From NCBI GenBank assembly GCA_964624075.1, contig CAZUWH010000005.1, positions 51,320 to 115,319 on the forward strand: DNA of 64,000 nucleotides. The letters are read 5' to 3'. Below the pieces are notes generated by a model. That model saw only the letters and a program-made list of their open reading frames with translations. It did no database searches and was not told the DNA's origin. Position numbers and translations under genes: made by a program. This DNA comes from CAZUWH01 sp964624075 (GTDB lineage: Bacteria > Pseudomonadota > Alphaproteobacteria > Rhodospirillales > Rhodospirillaceae). Shown piece by piece: positions 60,340 to 64,000 of this stretch. Position 1 is the first letter of the stretch. Every line of letters begins with the position of its first letter.

Positions 60340-62748
60340 GTGACGAGTGTGCCGGGTTCCATCTTTCCTGTGTTGCCTCTGCGGGATATCATCGTTTTTC
60401 CGCATATGGTTGTCCCTTTGTTTGTGGGACGTGAAAAATCCATTCGTGCCCTCGAAGACGTGATGAAAAACGACCGGCAGATTCTGTTGGTGACCCAGCG
60501 CAATGCGGCACAAGACGATCCGGCTATAGAGGATATCTACAGGGTCGGCACTGTCTCTACGATCCTTCAGCTTCTCAAGCTGCCAGATGGTACGGTCAAG
60601 GTTCTGGTGGAGGGGGGGCAGCGGGCGCGCATTCTGGGCTTCACCGGCAGCGAGTCCTTCTTTGAGGCGCATGTCGAGCCGATCGAGGAGCAGATTGGCA
60701 ATATCGAGGAGCTGGAGGCCCTGTCTCGCTCGGTGGTGACCCACTTCGAGCACTATATCAAACTTAATAAGAAGATTCCCCCGGAGGTCCTGGCTTCAGT
60801 CAACCAGATTGATGAACCGGCCAAGCTGGCCGATGCGGTGGCCTCGCATCTGGCCCTGAAGGTTGCCGACAAGCAGGAATTGCTGGAAATAGCCGTTATT
60901 AGCGAGCGCCTGGAGCGAGTCTATTCTTTCATGGAGTCCGAGATCGGCATCCTGCAAGTTGAAAAGAAGATCCGCAACCGTGTCAAACGGCAGATGGAGA
61001 AGACACAGCGGGAATACTATCTGAACGAGCAGTTGAAGGCCATCCAGAAGGAACTTGGCGAGGGGGAAGATGGGCGTGATGAGGCCTCCGAGATTGAGGA
61101 GCGCATCAACAGAACCCGCCTGTCCAAGGAAGCCCGCGAGAAAGCCCTGGCCGAATTGAAGAAGCTTAGGAACATGAGTCCGATGTCGGCCGAGGCGACA
61201 GTGGTGCGCAACTATCTCGATTGGCTTCTGTCCATTCCGTGGAAGAAGCGGAGCACGGTCAAGCGTGACATTAAGCTGGCCAAGAAGATCCTGGACGAGG
61301 ACCATTTCGGGCTTGAAAAGGTCAAGGAACGGATTCTCGAATATCTGGCGGTGCAGCAGCGCACAAAGAAGGTCAAAGGGCCGATCCTATGTCTGGTCGG
61401 TCCGCCAGGGGTGGGCAAGACCTCGCTTGGCAAATCCATCGCCCGGGCCACGGGACGCAATTTTGTTCGGGTCTCGTTGGGCGGAATGCGGGATGAGGCA
61501 GAGATTCGCGGCCATCGCCGGACCTATATCGGATCGATGCCAGGCAAGATCGTTCAGGGGATGAAGAAGGCCAAGGCTTCCAATCCTCTGTTTCTCCTCG
61601 ATGAGGTGGACAAGGTGGGCGCCGATTGGCGGGGCGATCCGGCGTCTGCGCTTCTGGAGGTTCTTGATCCTGAGCAGAACGTCGCCTTCAACGATCATTA
61701 TCTGGAGGTTGATTACGACCTATCCGATGTGATGTTTGTCACCACAGCCAATACATTGCGCATGCCGCAGCCGCTCCTGGACCGTATGGAGATCATTCGT
61801 CTGGCCGGATACACGGAGGATGAGAAAGTTGAAATCGCCGTCCGCCATCTGATTCCAAAACAGACGGAGGCCACCGGACTCAGGAGGGGAGAGTGGAGCA
61901 TTACCGGGGCCGCTCTGCGGGATCTGTGCCGTTATTATACCCGTGAAGCCGGTGTGCGCAACCTTGAGCGTGAAATTGCCAACTTGACCCGTAAGGCCAC
62001 CAAGGAGATCCTGATGAAGGGCATGAAGCGGGTCATGGTAACGCACAAGAATCTTGACAAGTATGCCGGCGTGCGCAAATACCGGTACGGTGAAGCCGAG
62101 TTGGAAAACCTGGTCGGGGTGACGACAGGGTTGGCGTGGACCGAGGCAGGTGGGGAGCTGTTGTCGATTGAAGCGGTGATCATGCCGGGCAAGGGGCATG
62201 TGACGGTGACCGGCCAGCTCGGCGATGTGATGAAGGAATCAATCCAGGCTGCCAGATCCTATGTGCGATCTCGTTCAATCCATTTCGGTATCAAGCCGAC
62301 CTTGTTTGAGAAGCACGACATCCATGTTCATGTGCCAGAGGGAGCAACTCCGAAGGATGGGCCTTCGGCAGGGGTCGCCATGTGTACATCAATCGTCTCT
62401 GCCTTGAGCGGAGTGGCCGTGCGCAAAGATATTGCCATGACGGGAGAGATTACTCTGCGTGGGCGGGTGCTGCCGATCGGGGGCTTGAAAGAGAAGCTGC
62501 TTGCCGCTATGCGTGGGGGAATCAAAAGCGTCCTGATCCCGAAAGAAAATGAAAAGGATCTCGCTGAAATTCCAGAGAACGTCAAGAAAGGCGTGAGCAT
62601 CATGTCGGTGTCCACGGTGGATGAAGTTTTGGAAAAGTCTCTCGTCGCGCCCCTGACGGCCATCGAATGGGTCGAGCGCGAGGAAACGATGGTACAATCG
62701 GTGCGTGAAAACGACTCTTCAACCGAAGATCTGGTTGTAACGCATTAG
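60340..62748 (+). CDS. lon: ATP-dependent protease Lon
   Basis: An 802-residue protease. The N-terminal domain begins TSVPGSIFPVLPLRDIIVFPHMVVPLFVGREKSI. The AAA+ part has Walker A LVGPPGVGKTSLGKSIARATGRNF and Walker B NPLFLLDEVDKVG. The proteolytic dyad is Ser in TPKDGPSAGVAMCTS and Lys in PIGGLKEKLLAAMRGG. It removes misfolded and regulatory proteins in the cytoplasm. I chose GTG 60340, which gives the usual start, with AAAGAGG upstream; a longer frame from 60277 has no family similarity. The stop is TAG, which shows that TAG is a normal stop in this genome. Confidence 0.97.
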   Translation: MTSVPGSIFPVLPLRDIIVFPHMVVPLFVGREKSIRALEDVMKNDRQILLVTQRNAAQDDPAIEDIYRVGTVSTILQLLKLPDGTVKVLVEGGQRARILGFTGSESFFEAHVEPIEEQIGNIEELEALSRSVVTHFEHYIKLNKKIPPEVLASVNQIDEPAKLADAVASHLALKVADKQELLEIAVISERLERVYSFMESEIGILQVEKKIRNRVKRQMEKTQREYYLNEQLKAIQKELGEGEDGRDEASEIEERINRTRLSKEAREKALAELKKLRNMSPMSAEATVVRNYLDWLLSIPWKKRSTVKRDIKLAKKILDEDHFGLEKVKERILEYLAVQQRTKKVKGPILCLVGPPGVGKTSLGKSIARATGRNFVRVSLGGMRDEAEIRGHRRTYIGSMPGKIVQGMKKAKASNPLFLLDEVDKVGADWRGDPASALLEVLDPEQNVAFNDHYLEVDYDLSDVMFVTTANTLRMPQPLLDRMEIIRLAGYTEDEKVEIAVRHLIPKQTEATGLRRGEWSITGAALRDLCRYYTREAGVRNLEREIANLTRKATKEILMKGMKRVMVTHKNLDKYAGVRKYRYGEAELENLVGVTTGLAWTEAGGELLSIEAVIMPGKGHVTVTGQLGDVMKESIQAARSYVRSRSIHFGIKPTLFEKHDIHVHVPEGATPKDGPSAGVAMCTSIVSALSGVAVRKDIAMTGEITLRGRVLPIGGLKEKLLAAMRGGIKSVLIPKENEKDLAEIPENVKKGVSIMSVSTVDEVLEKSLVAPLTAIEWVEREETMVQSVRENDSSTEDLVVTH

Positions 62749-63094
62749 AGGGCCGCGGCTGGAGGAGGTGCCTCCGGCAGAAATTTCTCAAAATCTTTTG
62801 TAAAGACATGCTTTTCACCACGCCGCAGGGAGGTGGGGGGGGGGTGTTTCTTTTGGTTCCAAGAATGCATGCAACATTTCCCTTGTAAGATGTATGACAG
62901 TCGGATAACCCTCCGACGAGAGAGGAAAGAGCCGGTGAAAGGCAATTCTCGGCGTCGGTTGTCCAGGCCCACGATTGGCGAGAGTAGAAAATCTATTCTA
63001 AGCTTTCGTCCATCTCTGGGGAAAAGACAAATGTTCAATAAAACGTCAAACAAGGGACGGCCAAGCGTTTTGTTTGATATCAGAGGGGGTTCAA
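62749..63094. other. Intergenic region lon-hupB
   Basis: No gene. A run of ten G lies at 62835-62844. It probably contains the hupB promoter. Confidence 0.4.
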
Positions 63095-63367
63095 GTGAAC
63101 AAGAATGACCTTGTTGCTGCAGTGACGAACACAAGTGGTTTGTCCAAAGCCGACGCGGTGAAGGCCGTGGACGCTGTATTTGACGCCATCATGGTGGCCC
63201 TGAAGACAGGGGATGAAGTTCGGTTGGTTGGTTTTGGCACTTTCAATGTGACGGAGCGGGCAGCAAGCGAGGGCAGAAACCCGCGTACCGGCGAAAAAAT
63301 AACAATTCCGGCATCACGGATGCCCAAGTTCAAGCCGGGCAAGCAATTGAAAGATGCCATAAATTGA
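63095..63367 (+). CDS. hupB: DNA-binding protein HU (beta type)
   Basis: A 90-residue histone-like protein: MNKNDLVAAVTNTSGLSKADAVKAVDAVFDAIMVALKTGDEVRLVGFGTFNVTERAASEGRNPRTGEKITIPASRMPKFKPGKQLKDAIN. The HU signature (VGFGTFxVxxRxxxxGRNPxTG) and the DNA arm with the Pro near RNPRTGEKI are complete. It bends DNA and compacts the nucleoid. GTG 63095 follows AGAGGGGG. A hairpin follows 25 bases after the stop. Confidence 0.98.
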   Translation: MNKNDLVAAVTNTSGLSKADAVKAVDAVFDAIMVALKTGDEVRLVGFGTFNVTERAASEGRNPRTGEKITIPASRMPKFKPGKQLKDAIN

Positions 63368-63391
63368 CATACCTCTCTCGCGCGTAAGAGA

Positions 63392-63413
63392 CGGCCGCCT
63401 GCTGGGGCGGCCG
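63392..63413 (+). terminator. Hairpin after hupB
   Basis: Arms CGGCCGCC/GGCGGCCG with a six-base loop follow the stop. No T tract is present. Confidence 0.55.
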
Positions 63414-63703
63414 GCAGGATTACAGGGCCCTGATCGGCAAGGAAGGAGACCCTGTCAGGTTCGTTTCACTTCCCGGTCAAGTTTATCAATAAATGATAAA
63501 TAATGAAACAGTCTGTGATATCATATAAGAATAATGGCAAGCGTTTTCCGGAACGAGGTAATCGGAGGAAGGATGTTCTCCCTCTCCTAGAAGAAGGGGT
63601 GTTCTTTGCCGGGAGAGCGGCCGCAGGTAACCCGGTGGAGGGCCTTGCCTCTGAAGGCTAGTGGTTGCCAGCAGGGTCGGCGTGGTGGTGGAAAAGTCAG
63701 CAG
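63414..63703. other. Spacer hupB to tRNA-Val
   Basis: An AT-rich stretch (63480-63535) probably holds the tRNA promoter. No gene. Confidence 0.4.
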
Positions 63704-63779
63704 GGGCGATTAGCTCAGCAGGAAGAGCATCTCGTTTACACCGAGAGGGTCGGCGGTTCGAGCCCGTCATCGCCCACCA
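63704..63779 (+). tRNA. tRNA-Val (anticodon UAC)
   Basis: Acceptor GGGCGAT/ATCGCCC, D-arm GCTCAGCAGGAAGAGC, anticodon arm TCTCG-TTTACAC-CGAGA with TAC, T-arm GGCGG-TTCGAGC-CCGTC type, CCA encoded. It reads GUA/GUG. It lies in the usual place after hupB. Confidence 0.95.
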
Positions 63780-63928
63780 GCAAAGTTCAAGTCCGAAGCG
63801 GCCACGACAGGATCGCAACGAATGCTCTCATTCGTCCCAGGGCTTCTCCCTGTCTTCCACATTATTGCTGCGGGCGTTACCGTGGTGTTGAGCCGGGGCC
63901 GGGAGCCTGATATCTTACGAACCTTGAT

Positions 63929-63977
63929 CGGGGACCTCCCTCAGGCGCCGGGGGTTCGAATCCCCCCCCCTCCGCCA
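63929..63977 (+). tRNA. 3' fragment of a tRNA-Ser-like gene (not functional)
   Basis: The sequence GGGACCTCCCTCAGGCGCCGGGGGTTCGAATCCC (variable and T arms) and ...CCCTCCGCCA looks like the 3' end of tRNA-Ser, but no 5' part (GGAGAGG, D-arm, anticodon arm) precedes it within the window. It could be an attachment-site scar left by an integrated element. Confidence 0.45.
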
Positions 63978-64000
63978 GTCTTGCCAGATGGTCGGCTTGG

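Overview
The window reads as a chromosomal segment of a GC-rich alphaproteobacterium, probably close to Rhodospirillales/Acetobacteraceae (inference). The grounds are the gene content: tig-clpP-clpX-lon-hupB order, an sdhCDAB operon, ethylmalonyl-CoA pathway genes, polyhydroxybutyrate genes (phbB, phasin), hopanoid genes (hpnH, hpnG), Usg and UbiG. The most striking general property is erosion. Beside intact housekeeping genes lie more than 20 broken genes, tandem duplications, long G/C homopolymers, an N gap and a family of dispersed GC-rich palindromes. This looks like a lineage in active genome decay, or partly like a draft assembly with base errors.

Region 1 (about 1-14,450) is a wrecked integrative element, nearly all on the minus strand. 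It holds a serine recombinase, a type I restriction-modification set (hsdM, hsdR), a Fic protein, island hypotheticals, a helicase/primase-like ATPase, a Toprim primase, two intact small genes (one DUF5659), an ImmA/IrrE protease remnant and an intact XRE regulator. Region 2 (14,500-17,000) is a prophage remnant: head-tail connector (portal), a small protein upstream of it and two other phage-type small genes. An intact S24/LexA-like repressor gene follows.

Region 3 (17,900-31,100) holds a dead ureC, an MT-A70 DNA methyltransferase, convergent hpnH and hpnG, and the sdhCDAB operon, whose promoter region is a perfect 101-bp tandem duplication. It ends with chemotaxis remnants (cheZ), a lipase-maturation-factor-type membrane protein with a G16 tract where its ribosome binding site should be, and bolA. 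Region 4 (31,600-42,000) holds tRNA-Ala(CGC), ubiG, a phasin and a TetR-type regulator, a dead thioesterase gene, an N-formylglutamate amidohydrolase, tRNA-Val(GAC), a phosphofructokinase with an altered nucleotide/Mg loop, YdcH, a heme-type sensor remnant and phbB.

Region 5 (42,000-50,000) pairs an MsbA-type flippase and a DUF374 acyltransferase with an ethylmalonyl-CoA pathway cluster: ecm on the minus strand, divergent from a ccr-like gene and mcd. Ccr makes ethylmalonyl-CoA, Ecm converts it to methylsuccinyl-CoA and Mcd oxidises that to mesaconyl-CoA, so C2 units (acetate, PHB) can be assimilated without isocitrate lyase. The Ccr-like protein lacks the Asn-Tyr-Asn stretch of bona fide carboxylating Ccr. 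Region 6 (50,000-64,000) holds usg, an amber-interrupted Sel1/SPOR gene, a DsbA-family protein, a PAS histidine kinase continuous with a DUF3047-like domain, tRNA-Leu(UAG), the tig/clpP/clpX/lon/hupB proteostasis block, tRNA-Val(UAC) and a tRNA-Ser 3' fragment.

I see no CRISPR array, rRNA or complete transposon. I found no clear new multi-gene system. The best leads are the duplicated sdh promoter, the divergent Ccr, the altered phosphofructokinase, the G16 tract, the kinase-DUF3047 fusion, the palindrome family and the strong excess of in-frame TAG codons among the broken genes. Positions inside pseudogenes, and short-site positions counted by eye, may be off by a few bases.
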